Positions 18,333-27,971 of a stretch of DNA of 64,000 nucleotides are shown one piece after another; the stretch's first letter is position 1, and each line of letters opens with the position of its first letter. Both the position numbers and the translations under genes were made by a program. Below the pieces are notes generated by a model, which was given only the letters and a program-made list of their open reading frames with translations, was not told the origin of the DNA and did not search any database. The stretch lies in contig NZ_CP023688.1 in assembly GCF_008704655.1 (NCBI RefSeq), forward strand, positions 9,117,001 to 9,181,000, in the 5' to 3' direction. The DNA comes from Streptomyces rimosus (GTDB lineage Bacteria; Actinomycetota; Actinomycetes; Streptomycetales; Streptomycetaceae).

Positions 18333-18864
18333 TACGGGTCTCCTGGGTCGTTGGCGCCAAGCCGGCGTCCGGTCGGTATTCGAAGTGCCACCACTCGTTG
18401 TCGTAGGTGCGGTAGAGGCCATAGCGAGCACCGTGTTCCTCGAGCCAGCGCGCGCCTTCGAACGGGCGCACATCCAGCGCGGTGCCCTTGACGTGCCTGG
18501 ATTCCTCCGGTGGCAGTACGAGCCTCCGGGCCGCGGCCGGTGAGCCGGCGCGGCGCACCTCGTTGTCGAACAACCGTTGCTGGACGAGCGGGTCGCGGTA
18601 CCCCGAGGTGAGGCCGATGAGCTGCCCGTGGCGCCAGAGCGCCGCAGCACGTGCAGCGCTGAACGCCGCCCTGGTGCCGTCGGTGAGCCCGGTGAGATCC
18701 TCGGCAGGAAACCGGATCCCCAGCGCCCAGTGGCAGGCCAGTTCGCAGGCGCGGCCGGGATGGCGGACGAACGCAACGGGCAGCAGGAGCACGGCGAGCA
18801 CCATCGCAAGGACAGCGAACAGCCGGTCACGGGGCCGAGGCGGGATGATGTGTGGTCCGTTCAT
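18313..18864 (-). CDS. vanY: VanY-type D-Ala-D-Ala carboxypeptidase, membrane-anchored
   Basis: A 183-residue peptidase of family M15B. An N-terminal transmembrane segment (residues 14-34) anchors it outside the membrane. The zinc site is visible in SRHVKGTALDV (HxxxxxxD) and EWWHFEY (ExxH). VanY removes the terminal D-Ala from remaining D-Ala-D-Ala pentapeptides, lowering glycopeptide targets further. The ATG at 18864 is preceded by GGGGG and, directly upstream, by the first of three VanR-type promoter cassettes; a TTG 12 nt upstream is a weaker start. It is divergent from vanR. Confidence 0.92.
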   Translation of the reverse strand: MNGPHIIPPRPRDRLFAVLAMVLAVLLLPVAFVRHPGRACELACHWALGIRFPAEDLTGLTDGTRAAFSAARAAALWRHGQLIGLTSGYRDPLVQQRLFDNEVRRAGSPAAARRLVLPPEESRHVKGTALDVRPFEGARWLEEHGARYGLYRTYDNEWWHFEYRPDAGLAPTTQETRNALQAR

Positions 18865-18928
18865 GCCCCCAGACAAGGAGGCGGGGTGTTGCCGGCCCGT
18901 ATCCGGTTTTCGATATACCGGCGATATG
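18865..18928 (-). promoter_or_regulatory. VanR-type promoter cassette A (vanY)
   Basis: A 64-bp block, read on the minus strand up to the vanY ATG, shared with cassettes B and C. The core is CATATCGCCGG...TATCGAAAA...GATACG...GGCAACACC. It is the most diverged copy, about 40 of the first 48 positions matching cassette C by eye. Also serves the divergent vanR side. Confidence 0.75.
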
Positions 18929-18938
18929 CACCGGCTTG

Positions 18939-18944
18939 TAGCAT
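18939..18944 (+). promoter_or_regulatory. Probable -10 of a leaderless vanR promoter
   Basis: TAGCAT lies 6 bp before the vanR ATG, so transcription would begin at or next to the start codon. No ribosome-binding sequence is present in front of that ATG. Confidence 0.45.
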
Positions 18945-18950
18945 TTGGCC

Positions 18951-19620
<670 letters not shown>

Positions 19621-19646
<26 letters not shown>

Positions 19647-20898
19647 GCGCCAAGGGCTGAGCGTCCGCCTCAAGCTCACCCTCAGCTACGCCGGGTTCCT
19701 CGTGATCGCGGGCGCCTTGCTGCTCGCCGCCGTGTGGGTGTTCCTTCTTCGCGGAAGGTCGAAAAGCCTGAGCGTCCCCGATCTTTCCGACTTCCTACGC
19801 GTCTTCGACCCACGTAATTTTGGCCCGGTCGTCTTCGTTCCGGCGGGAATCCTGGTGCTGGCGTTCTTGTTGGTGTTCGGTCTCGTGGGCGGGTGGATTC
19901 TGGCCGGCCGGATGCTCACCCCGCTGATTCGCATCACCGACGTCACACGCAAGGTGGCGAACGGGCCGCTCTCCTACCGGATCCGCCTGCCGGGCCGCCG
20001 AGACGAGTTCCGCGAACTCGCCGACTCCTTCGACACCATGCTCGCGCAGCTCGAAGCCCACGTCGCAGAACAGCAACGCTTCGCGGCCAATGCCTCGCAT
20101 GAACTGCGCACCCCGCTGGCGGTCACGCAGGCGCTTCTCGAGGTGGCCCGCAACGATCCGAACCGCGACACCGCCGAGCTTGTCGATCGCCTCCGCGCGG
20201 TCAACGCCCGAGCCATTGACCTCACCGAAGCATTGCTCCTGCTCAGCCGCGCCAACCAGCGTTCCTTCACCAGGGAACACGTCGACCTGTCCCTCCTGGC
20301 GGAAGAAGCCACGGAAACGCTCCTCCCCTTGGCAGAAAAGCATGGCGTCACCCTCGAAGCCTCCGGTGACACGAGCACCACCATCGGCTCACCGGCGCTC
20401 CTGCTGCAGATGACCACGAACCTGGTGCACAACGCGATCGGCCACAACCTGCCGGAACAGGGCGCCGTATGGGTGACCACCAGCGCCCGCCCCGACACCG
20501 TGGTACTCACCGTCGAGAACACCGGCGAAAAGCTCACCACACAGCTGGTCTCGACACTCACCGAGCCATTCCAGCGCGGCACTGAACGCTTGCACACCGG
20601 CCACGCAGGTGTCGGTCTCGGCCTGGCCATCGTCAAAAGCATCACTCAAGCACACGACGGAACCCTCACCCTGACCCCACGCCCTGCCGGCGGGCTCCGC
20701 GTCACGGTGCAACTCCCCGCCGCGTCAGCGCACACACAACCAGACCGGCCGATTCCAACCAACGCCCGCACCGCACCAGGGAAACCGGCTGCCCGCTCAC
20801 GGCCGGAGCTACCTCGCGGGACCCGGCGGCCGGCCTGGGCCAGGTGCGAGGCGAACGAGCGGCCCGATGCGGCCATCGACCGACCCGTGGAGCGCTGA
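19621..20898 (+). CDS. vanS: VanS-type sensor histidine kinase
   Basis: A 425-residue kinase. Two transmembrane segments (about 18-41 and 68-95) frame a short extracellular loop of about 25 residues, as in actinobacterial VanS proteins. A HAMP segment, the H-box NASHELRTPL, the N-box NLVHNAIGHN and the G-box GVGLGLAIVKS follow. The last 60 residues are a basic, Pro/Arg-rich extension without known function. It senses glycopeptide or its effect on the wall and phosphorylates VanR, with which it overlaps. It ends 109 bp before the convergent vanK. Confidence 0.95.
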
Positions 20899-21007
20899 GG
20901 CGGCCGTGCGCCCGCCGGGCACGCCCCACCTGTGAACTACGCTGGTTACTGCCTTCCTGCGCCCACGTCGCCTCGCCCCCGCTGAGACCCGCCACCGGAG
21001 GGCTGCC

Positions 21008-22126
21008 TCAGCTTCGACGGGACATGTAGACGTCGAATGCCTTGTAGAGCAGGCGATTGAGCGGCAGATCCCATTCGCCGAGATACTCCACGGCTTCGCC
21101 GCCGGTGCCGACCTTGAACTGGATCAGACCCAGGTGCGGGTCGTTCTCGTCCACGGTGTCGGTGATGCCGCGCAGGTTGTAGACCGTACATCCGGCAGCC
21201 AGCGCGTCGGTGACCATCTGCCACTGCACGGCGTTCGACCCGCGTACCTCCCGTTTGGCGGTGGAGGAGGCGCCGTAGCTGTACCAGGCGTGTTGCCCGA
21301 CCCGGATCCAGATGGTGGCGGCAACGAGGTCACCTTCGTGATGGGCGAGATAGAGCCGGATCCGGTCCTTGTCCTCGGCCAGCAGCGCCTCGAACACGGC
21401 CGGGAAGTAGCTGAACGGCCGCGGGATGAAATGATCGCGCTTCGCGGTCTCGAGGTAGACCCGATAGAAGTCGGGCAGGTCCCCGATACCGCCCTGGGTT
21501 ACGACGACGCCCGCCTTGCCGGCCTTCTTGATGTTGCGCCGCCAGAGCTGGTTCATCCCCTTGAGCAGTTGATTCTCGTCCTTGCCGGCCAGCGGGACCT
21601 GGAAAACCCAGCGCGGCTGCCCGGCGGAGAACCCTTCGTCTTCCTTCGGCGGGCGCCAGCCCAGATGTCGGAGCTGGACGCGTGCCTGGGCAGCGACGTC
21701 GTTGACCGTGTCCGGCGGCACGTCGCTGAGCCTGGTGATCCCCGGGTCGGCGATCGCGGCCTTGACCGTCGCCGCACTCCAGGTGCGGGCCGCCACCGTC
21801 GTCCCGATGCGTATGGCGAAGGCGCCGGAGCGCTTCAGGTGCTCCACCAACGGGCCGAGCCGGCCGGCCAGATCATCCGAAGCCCAGTCGATCACCGGAC
21901 CTTCGGGCAGATACGCCAGCGACGTCTTGACCCCGGGCAGTCGGCGGTACAGCACCAGGCCCGCGCCAACCAGTTGATCGCGGTCGTCGAACCAGCCCAG
22001 CGACTCCGACCCCCACTCACTCTTCACCGACGCCCAGGCCGGGGTCTGCAAAAAACTCACCGCGGGCTGGGACGCGTTGAACGCGGCGTGATCGCCTGCC
22101 GTGATGGTCCGTACGCGAAAAGCCAC
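21008..22126 (-). CDS. vanK: VanK, FemX-like peptidyltransferase
   Basis: A 372-residue protein of the FemABX family of tRNA-dependent aminoacyl transferases (two GNAT-like domains; PAWASVKSEWG near the N-terminus, then a basic linker NQLWRRNIKKAGKAG). In streptomycetes VanK adds the Gly cross-bridge to lipid II ending in D-Ala-D-Lac, a substrate the housekeeping FemX cannot use, so it is essential during resistance. The start is GTG 22126, with GGAG 9 nt ahead and 8 bp after the murF stop. The two form one minus-strand operon. Confidence 0.94.
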   Translation of the reverse strand: MAFRVRTITAGDHAAFNASQPAVSFLQTPAWASVKSEWGSESLGWFDDRDQLVGAGLVLYRRLPGVKTSLAYLPEGPVIDWASDDLAGRLGPLVEHLKRSGAFAIRIGTTVAARTWSAATVKAAIADPGITRLSDVPPDTVNDVAAQARVQLRHLGWRPPKEDEGFSAGQPRWVFQVPLAGKDENQLLKGMNQLWRRNIKKAGKAGVVVTQGGIGDLPDFYRVYLETAKRDHFIPRPFSYFPAVFEALLAEDKDRIRLYLAHHEGDLVAATIWIRVGQHAWYSYGASSTAKREVRGSNAVQWQMVTDALAAGCTVYNLRGITDTVDENDPHLGLIQFKVGTGGEAVEYLGEWDLPLNRLLYKAFDVYMSRRS

Positions 22127-22134
22127 AACCGCTC

Positions 22135-23517
22135 CTACCTGTCGTCCATGGGCTGGTCCGCCGGCTGATCTTGGGGTCCGCAGGCGAGCGCGGCGGCGAC
22201 CTCGTCCAGGCGCGCCCCGCGGGAGGCCTTGACGAGCACCACATCGCCGGCCGTGAGCCGGCCGCGCAGCCATTGGATGGCCGCGGCGTTGTCGGCCAGC
22301 GCCACCACCCGCTCTCCGGCACCGTCGGCGAGCGGCCGGCTGCCGACCGCGACCACCACGTCGGCCCGGGCAGCGGCGTACTCCCCAACGGCGCGGTGCT
22401 CGGCCTCGCTGCCGTCGCCGAGTTCGAGCATCTCGCCGAGGACGGCGATGCGGCGCTTGCCCTCGATGGCCGCCAGCGCGTCCAGAGCGGCACGGGCCGA
22501 GTCGGGGTCGGCGTTGTAGGAGTCGTCGAGCAGCGTTGCCCCGCCGGCGAGGTCACGCAGCTCCAAGCGCCACTGTGACAGCGAGACCGTGGGCAGCGCC
22601 GCCGCGGCCGCATCGAGGGAGATACCGGCCGCCAGCGCCGCCGCCGCGGCAGCCGTCGCGTTGAGCGCCTGGTGAGCGCCCACGAGCGGCAGCGCGACCG
22701 GAGCCCGGGCGGCGGCGGTCCGCAGGGTGAAGGATGGCCGGGCGAGCCGGTCCAGCACCACGTCGAGTACGCGAACGTCGGCGTGTTCCGCCCGGCCGAA
22801 GGTCAGCACCGGGCGGTCGGTGAGCGAGCGCATCGCGGCCACCCGGGGGTCGTCGGCGCAAAGGACCGCGGTGCCGCCGGGTGCCAGGCCCTGCACCAGC
22901 TCGCCCTTGGCCCGGGCGATCGCCGCGCGTGATTTGAGACGGCTGAGGTGGGCCTGGCCGACATTGAGGACGACCCCGACATCGGGCGCGACCAGGCCGG
23001 TGAGCTTGGCGATGTCGCCGATGTGGCGCACTCCCATCTCCAGGACGAGGAAGCGGGTAGCCGCAGTGCACCGCAGCATGGTCAGCGGCACGCCGAGCTC
23101 GTTGTTGAGCGAGCCGCTCGTGGCGATCGTCGGCGCGGCGCTCGACAGCACGGCCGCCAGCAGGTCCTTGGTGCTGGTCTTGCCGCGGGACCCGGTCACC
23201 CCGACGACGGTCAGCCCTTCGCGCAGCCGTGCCACGACGTGGGCGGCGAGCGCCTGCAACGCGGTCTCGGTGTCCGTGACGACGACGGTCGGCAGCGCCG
23301 TGGGCCGGGAGCCGAGCACGGCCACCGCGCCGGCCCAGCCGGCCTGGAAGGCGTAGTCGTGGCCGTCGGCGTGCTCGCCGGCGAAGGCGACGAAGAGGCT
23401 GCCCGGCTCGGCCTGCCGGCTGTCGAGCACGGCCGGCGCGGTCACCGTCACGGCGCCGTCGCCCACGACGCTCCCGCCGACCACTGCGGCGATCTCGCCG
23501 AGGCTGAGCGGGATCAC
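22135..23517 (-). CDS. murF: MurF2: UDP-MurNAc-tripeptide-D-Ala-D-Lac ligase, cluster copy
   Basis: A 460-residue Mur ligase with the P-loop [12 protein letters not shown], the ENG-like MGVRHIGD region and the [11 protein letters not shown] motif. MurF attaches the terminal dipeptide to the UDP-MurNAc-tripeptide. Cluster-borne copies near vanK and vanHAX presumably favour D-Ala-D-Lac made by VanA. The start is a GTG that overlaps the stop of a 39-codon leader frame (TGA shared with GTGATC), so translation is likely coupled. Transcription should come from cassette B. Confidence 0.94.
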   Translation of the reverse strand: MIPLSLGEIAAVVGGSVVGDGAVTVTAPAVLDSRQAEPGSLFVAFAGEHADGHDYAFQAGWAGAVAVLGSRPTALPTVVVTDTETALQALAAHVVARLREGLTVVGVTGSRGKTSTKDLLAAVLSSAAPTIATSGSLNNELGVPLTMLRCTAATRFLVLEMGVRHIGDIAKLTGLVAPDVGVVLNVGQAHLSRLKSRAAIARAKGELVQGLAPGGTAVLCADDPRVAAMRSLTDRPVLTFGRAEHADVRVLDVVLDRLARPSFTLRTAAARAPVALPLVGAHQALNATAAAAAALAAGISLDAAAAALPTVSLSQWRLELRDLAGGATLLDDSYNADPDSARAALDALAAIEGKRRIAVLGEMLELGDGSEAEHRAVGEYAAARADVVVAVGSRPLADGAGERVVALADNAAAIQWLRGRLTAGDVVLVKASRGARLDEVAAALACGPQDQPADQPMDDR

Positions 23518-23633
23518 GCCTCAACCACGCAAGGAGTGGTGCAGGGCAGCAACAACCGGCCCGGCACAGTGAGGGCGGGCGCAGGCGGGCCGGCGAGGCA
23601 CAGGACGACACAGGCATGTTCGCTGAAACTCAT
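23514..23633 (-). CDS. 39-codon leader frame of murF
   Basis: An ATG at 23633 directly follows cassette B, with GGGGGG as ribosome site, and opens a 39-residue frame that ends overlapping the murF GTG. The peptide is Cys/Leu/Pro-rich without a known motif. Its first codons (ATGAGTTTCAGC) resemble those of vanH (ATGAGTTCCAGC), so promoter, leader and start were probably duplicated together and the frame became a coupling leader. Confidence 0.5.
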   Translation of the reverse strand: MSFSEHACVVLCLAGPPAPALTVPGRLLLPCTTPCVVEA

Positions 23634-23698
23634 GCCCCCCAGTGAAAAGAGCGTGGTGTTGCCGAGACGTATGCAGTTTTCGATACGCCGACGATATG
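23634..23698 (-). promoter_or_regulatory. VanR-type promoter cassette B (murF-vanK)
   Basis: A 65-bp block ending at the leader ATG, read on the minus strand. By eye 56 of 65 positions match cassette C. It contains the dyad CGTAT-N10-ATACG, the likely VanR site, then GGCAACACCACGCT, whose last six bases could be the -10. Confidence 0.8.
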
Positions 23699-23948
23699 TT
23701 GCCCGCCATCACCCCGCGCGAGCATTGACGGCCGCGCCGACTTCGTCCGTGGGATCGACCGGATCACCCGACAGGTGGAGCATCCGGTCCGGCCGCGGCG
23801 TCGTCGGCCCGCCCGAGCGCCGTTTCACGACCGCCCGGAGTTGCGAAGGCGACACGGCACCGTGTGGCGGAGGCCCTCCGCCGACATCCTCTACGGGGCC
23901 AGGGCTGGTCCGTGACGGTCATCGTCCTGCGCGGGCAGCGGCTGCCTA
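23699..23948. other. Spacer between divergent VanR cassettes B and C
   Basis: About 250 bp of high-GC sequence separates the two cassettes. No gene was recognised and no repeat apart from the flanking cassettes. Confidence 0.5.
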
Positions 23949-24013
23949 CATATCGCCGGCGTATCAAAAAACGCATACGCCTCGGCAACACCACGCTCTC
24001 TTGACTGGGCGAC
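23949..24013 (+). promoter_or_regulatory. VanR-type promoter cassette C (vanHAX)
   Basis: A 65-bp block ending at the vanH ATG. It has the dyad CGTAT-N10-ATACG (from 23961), GGCAACACCACGCT with CACGCT at 23992-23997 as a possible -10, and GGGCGA as a poor ribosome site. With cassette B it forms a widely spaced inverted repeat that drives the two operons apart. Confidence 0.8.
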
Positions 24014-25045
24014 ATGAGTTCCAGCGGATCCACACGAGCGGCGGCGTGCCGCACCCGAGCACCGGCGCTGCCCTCACGGGCTGACTCGACCACGGGAATC
24101 ACGGTCTATGGGTGCGAGCAAGATGAGGCCCACCTCTTCCGGGAAATGGCGCCTCGCTTTGGCGTGGTGCCGACCATCACGAAGGCAGCGGTCTGTGAAG
24201 CCAACGTTGGCCTGGCCGCCGGCAACCGGTGCATCAGCATCGGCCACAAGACGCACGTCACCCGTGCCACGCTCATGGCACTGAGCCGCGTCGGTGTGGA
24301 GTATCTCTCCACACGAAGCGTCGGATGCGACCACATCGACGTGAGCTACGCCAAGAGCGTCGGTATCTCCGTCGGAAAGGTGGCGTATTCTCCCGACAGC
24401 GTTGCCGACTACACGTTGATGTTGATGCTGATGGCCGTGCGCCACGCGAAGGCCACCCTCCGCCGCGCTGATGCCCATGACTACCGGCTGAGTGAGATAC
24501 GCGGCAAAGAATTGCGCGATCTGACGGTTGGAGTGGTCGGTACGGGGCGTATCGGCACAGCAGTCATCGACCGGCTGCGAGGCTTCGGCTGCCGCGTGCT
24601 GGCCTACGACAACCGCCACAAGACCTCCGCCGATTACGTGCCGCTCGACGAGTTGCTCCAGCACAGCGACATTGTCACGCTCCACACCCCGCTCACCGCA
24701 GAAACCCGCCACCTCCTCGATCGCCGGCGTATCGAGCAGATGAAACACGGCGCGTTCATCGTCAACACCGGACGCGGTCCGCTCATTGATACCGAAGCCC
24801 TTCTCCCGGCGTTGGAGAGCGGCAAATTGGGCGGCGCGGCGCTGGATGTCCTCGACGGCGAGGAAGGCATCTTCTACACCGACTGCCGGAACAAGCCCAT
24901 CGAGAACCGCTCGCTGTTGCGACTGCAAGAGCTGCCGAATGTGTTCATCAGCCCACACACGGCCTACTACACCGACCACGCGCTGCGCGACACCATCAGA
25001 AACAGCATCGTCAACTGCCTCCACTTCGAAAGCGGGAACACATGA
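24014..25045 (+). CDS. vanH: VanH, D-lactate dehydrogenase
   Basis: A 343-residue D-2-hydroxyacid dehydrogenase. The NAD-binding motif VVGTGRIGTAVI, the catalytic Arg in NTGRGPLID and the catalytic His in SPHTAYYTDH are present. It reduces pyruvate to D-lactate for VanA. The first 25 residues are an Ala/Arg/Ser-rich extension before the fold begins at GITVYGCEQDE. It overlaps vanA by ATGA. Base composition is clearly less GC-rich than the NRPS genes. Confidence 0.97.
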   Translation: MSSSGSTRAAACRTRAPALPSRADSTTGITVYGCEQDEAHLFREMAPRFGVVPTITKAAVCEANVGLAAGNRCISIGHKTHVTRATLMALSRVGVEYLSTRSVGCDHIDVSYAKSVGISVGKVAYSPDSVADYTLMLMLMAVRHAKATLRRADAHDYRLSEIRGKELRDLTVGVVGTGRIGTAVIDRLRGFGCRVLAYDNRHKTSADYVPLDELLQHSDIVTLHTPLTAETRHLLDRRRIEQMKHGAFIVNTGRGPLIDTEALLPALESGKLGGAALDVLDGEEGIFYTDCRNKPIENRSLLRLQELPNVFISPHTAYYTDHALRDTIRNSIVNCLHFESGNT

Positions 25046-26082
25046 ACAGGTTGAAGGTCGGCATCGTCTTCGGGGGCTCTTCCGAAGAGCACCCTGTCTC
25101 CGTCAAGTCCGCTCAGGAAGTCGCGAAGAATCTCAGTACCGATAAATACGAACCGTACTGGATCGGCATTACGCAGTCCGGCGCCTGGAAGCTCTGTGAC
25201 GTCCCCAGCGCAGACTGGGAAAAAGAGGGCGCCCGTCCGGTCGCGCTGTCACCCGACCGAAGCGTCCACGGACTGCTCATCCTGGAACAGGGACGGTTCG
25301 AAGCGATCCGGCTGGACTTCGTGCTGCCCCTCGTGCACGGCGCACTCGGTGAAGACGGTGCGCTCCAGGGCCTGCTGGAACTCTCCGGCATCCCCTATGC
25401 CGGCTGCGACGTCCAGAGCTCCGCCATCTGCATGGACAAATCCCTGACCTACACCGTCGCCAAGAGCGCGGGAATCGCCACGCCGAATTTCCGGGTGGTC
25501 GCGGGGAACGAGAAGGTCGACGCAGAGCAACTTCCTTATCCCGTCTTCGTGAAGCCGGCCCGTTCGGGCTCATCCTTCGGCGTCAGCAAAGTCGCCGGAA
25601 AAGAGGACTTGCCGGGCGCACTGGACGCGGCACGACAGTACGACTCGAAGATCCTGATCGAAGAGGCCGTGGTCGGGAGCGAGATCGGCTGTGCCATCCT
25701 GGGCGACCCCTCAAGCCCGATCGCGGGCGAGGTGGACCGTGTGGCCCTCTCACACGGATTCTTCAGGATCCACCAGGAGGACTCACCCGAGACCGGCTCG
25801 GAGAACTCGACATTCATCGTACCCGCCGACATCTCCGAGGAATCGCGTCGGCTCGTCCAGGAGAGCGCCAAGACCATCTACCGCACCCTGGGCTGCCAGG
25901 GGCTTGCCCGCGTGGACATGTTCCTCAAGGAGGACGGTCAGGTGGTACTCAACGAAGTCAACACCCTGCCCGGCATGACCTCCTACAGTCGCTATCCCCG
26001 GATGATGGCCGCCGCAGGTCTGCCGCTTTCCGACGTGATCGATCGTCTCGTGTCCATAACGCTGAACCGGAAAAAGCGATGA
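25042..26082 (+). CDS. vanA: VanA, D-alanine-D-lactate ligase
   Basis: A 346-residue ATP-grasp ligase with VFGGSSEEHPVSVKSA at the N-terminus, VKPARSGSSFGVSKV in the ATP-grasp loop and NEVNTLPGMTSYSRYP at the C-terminal metal site. The omega loop reads SHGFFRIHQED; the His there is the residue linked to D-lactate rather than D-alanine selection, so this is a D-Ala-D-Lac ligase and not a D-Ala-D-Ala or D-Ala-D-Ser enzyme. It is coupled to vanH and vanX by four-base overlaps. Confidence 0.97.
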   Translation: MNRLKVGIVFGGSSEEHPVSVKSAQEVAKNLSTDKYEPYWIGITQSGAWKLCDVPSADWEKEGARPVALSPDRSVHGLLILEQGRFEAIRLDFVLPLVHGALGEDGALQGLLELSGIPYAGCDVQSSAICMDKSLTYTVAKSAGIATPNFRVVAGNEKVDAEQLPYPVFVKPARSGSSFGVSKVAGKEDLPGALDAARQYDSKILIEEAVVGSEIGCAILGDPSSPIAGEVDRVALSHGFFRIHQEDSPETGSENSTFIVPADISEESRRLVQESAKTIYRTLGCQGLARVDMFLKEDGQVVLNEVNTLPGMTSYSRYPRMMAAAGLPLSDVIDRLVSITLNRKKR

Positions 26083-26705
26083 AGGGCGACTTCGTCTACC
26101 TGGACGAGTTCGTGTACCTGGACGAACATGTGCCGGGCATCCGCTGGGACGCCAAGTACGCTACCCGGGACAACTTTACCGGAAAGCCGGTAGACGGATA
26201 CCTGGCTAACCGGATAATCGGCACCAGAGCTTTGTGCGCAGCCCTCAGGCGAGTGCAAGAAGAAGCCGCCTCCCTCGGGTTCGGCTTGCTTGTCTGGGAC
26301 GGGTACCGTCCGCAGCGCGCCGTCGATTGTTTCCTGCGCTGGTCAGAACAGCCAGAGGATGGTCGCACCAAGAGGCGCCACTACCCAAATATCGACAGAT
26401 CCCAGCTTGTCGACGAGGGATACGTGGCCACCAAGTCGAGCCACAGTCGCGGCAGTACCGTCGACTTGACGCTCTACAGCCTTGCCACCGGAGGAAGAGC
26501 ACGCATGGGCGGCGACCACGACCTCATGGACCCGATCTCACACCACGGAGCTAGCGGACTAACGCCCACCGAAGCGGGAAACCGCGAGCGCCTTTGCTCC
26601 ATCATGGAGAACTGCGGGTTTGCTCGCTACGCCTGCGAGTGGTGGCACTACACGCTGAAAAGCGAGCCTTACTCAGATGTCTATTTCGACTTTCCCGTCA
26701 CATGA
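26079..26705 (+). CDS. vanX: VanX, D-Ala-D-Ala dipeptidase
   Basis: A 208-residue zinc dipeptidase of family M15D. It shows DGYRPQRAVD (catalytic Arg), the zinc motif SSHSRGSTVDL, and CEWWHY with the catalytic Glu and third zinc His. It destroys D-Ala-D-Ala made by the housekeeping ligase so that D-Ala-D-Lac prevails. Near the N-terminus the hexapeptide FVYLDE occurs twice in direct succession, a small in-frame duplication that other VanX proteins lack as far as I recall. The last 29 bp overlap the next gene. Confidence 0.97.
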   Translation: MKGDFVYLDEFVYLDEHVPGIRWDAKYATRDNFTGKPVDGYLANRIIGTRALCAALRRVQEEAASLGFGLLVWDGYRPQRAVDCFLRWSEQPEDGRTKRRHYPNIDRSQLVDEGYVATKSSHSRGSTVDLTLYSLATGGRARMGGDHDLMDPISHHGASGLTPTEAGNRERLCSIMENCGFARYACEWWHYTLKSEPYSDVYFDFPVT

Positions 26706-27351
26706 TGGAAGCCTTCTCCCTTACGTCTCACAGTGGGGAAGCCTCGACCGAAACGACGAGGTCGTCATGCGGCGTGCCGCCCCATCGGGTCTCGATGTCT
26801 TCCTGAGGCACACCGATTCATCGCAACTGCACGACTGGGCCTCCGACGGCTACCACTCGCGTGAGGAGTACCTGTTCTGGTCCCGCAAGATCTGCGGTCT
26901 GGCATGTCTGCAGTCCCTGCTCCATGGCTGGACGGACATCCGACTGTCGATGCGTGAACTCCTTGCGCTGGCCCTCGACTGGGGCTACTATGTGGTGGAA
27001 CCCCAGGGCAAAGTCCAAGGACTGATCTACAGGCCATTCATGGCATGGGCCAGCTCACAATTCGGTTTCACGTGCCAACTGGTCGAGAACACGCCGATTC
27101 AAAAATCCGCCCAAGCAGTGCGCCCCGGGCAGGTCCTGATCGCTTCGGTATCTCCTGAGATCCGCGACCCAAGAACCCCCGCACCGCGACGGGGAGGGCA
27201 CCTGGTGCTGGTGCATGCGGTCCATGGCGGGATGGTGCGGTTCCATAATCCGTCGGGCTACTCCCACAATGCAGACTCCGCATCGCTGCCCATGCGCGTC
27301 TTCGAGCGGTTCCATGCAGGACGAGGGATCCTGGTCGGCGCGACATCGTGA
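26677..27351 (+). CDS. C39-like cysteine peptidase-fold protein, fourth gene of the vanHAX operon
   Basis: A 224-residue protein with the layout of a C39/papain-like domain: ICGLACLQSLL holds a candidate nucleophile Cys, GGHLVLVHAV the His, and RFHNPSGY the Asn/Asp position. No signal peptide or membrane segment is obvious, so a cytoplasmic role is likely. The ATG at 26677 overlaps vanX by 29 bp and no better start exists before codon 30, so it is translated with vanX. Its GC content is the lowest in the window, like vanX. The link to resistance is inferred from position only; a peptidase acting on wall precursors or peptides is possible. Confidence 0.75.
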   Translation: MSISTFPSHDGSLLPYVSQWGSLDRNDEVVMRRAAPSGLDVFLRHTDSSQLHDWASDGYHSREEYLFWSRKICGLACLQSLLHGWTDIRLSMRELLALALDWGYYVVEPQGKVQGLIYRPFMAWASSQFGFTCQLVENTPIQKSAQAVRPGQVLIASVSPEIRDPRTPAPRRGGHLVLVHAVHGGMVRFHNPSGYSHNADSASLPMRVFERFHAGRGILVGATS

Positions 27352-27971
27352 GGCCGGGCGAACCGGTACCGTGCGTCGCTGTCGCCGGCGGCCACTCGGT
27401 GGGGCACACAGAGCCCACGATGAACCTCCAGTCGACAAGGTGGCCAACTGCGAATTGACACGACGCCGCCGTGGGCCGGCACCACGGACCGCCGAGTGGC
27501 CAACTAGCCTTCTGCGTCACAGTCGGCCTGGTTCGCTACCGTTTCTACGGCGAGCAGTTCGTTCGGTTCGGGGGCATCCGTCGCCAGGCAAGTGGCGGTG
27601 CCCAGGTTTGGGTCCAGGTCGGGCGGCCGCTCTCCTTGGTGCACCCCTGCGACGAGGGAAGGATCGGTTCCGTCGGAGCCGTGACGCGCTCGCGCATGTC
27701 GGATCGGGGAGTCAGGTCCGCCTCTGTTGTGGGCGGTCCCGTGTCAGTCCGGCGTGATCGTCTGGGAGACGAACGGCAACTCGGTGCGGTGGTTTCCTGC
27801 GGGCCACCGCCGCGGGTTGCCGGAAACTGCGGGAAACGGGCTGTGTGTGCGGCGGTGTGGCCGGTGCGGAACTTCGCGCGGTGGCTCACTCATCGAAACC
27901 GCCGCACGCCCCCCCCGGATGCCTCCGCCCGGCGGAGCGGGCGTCGTCCTCTCCGGCGCGCCCGCCGCCCT
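27352..27971. other. Unassigned stretch after the van operon
   Basis: About 620 bp between convergent genes. The first part keeps the lower GC of the van segment and contains GTGGCCAACT twice (near 27440 and 27500); GC rises towards the right. No convincing gene was seen. The right edge of the acquired segment probably lies here. Confidence 0.5.

Noticed and set aside
20899..21007. Terminator between vanS and vanK
   Set aside because: Only short, weak complementary stretches were found.
23634..24013. Inverted repeat around 23.6-24.0 kb as ends of an insertion sequence
   Set aside because: The repeats are promoter cassettes ending at start codons, a third copy lies before vanY, and no transposase frame lies between.
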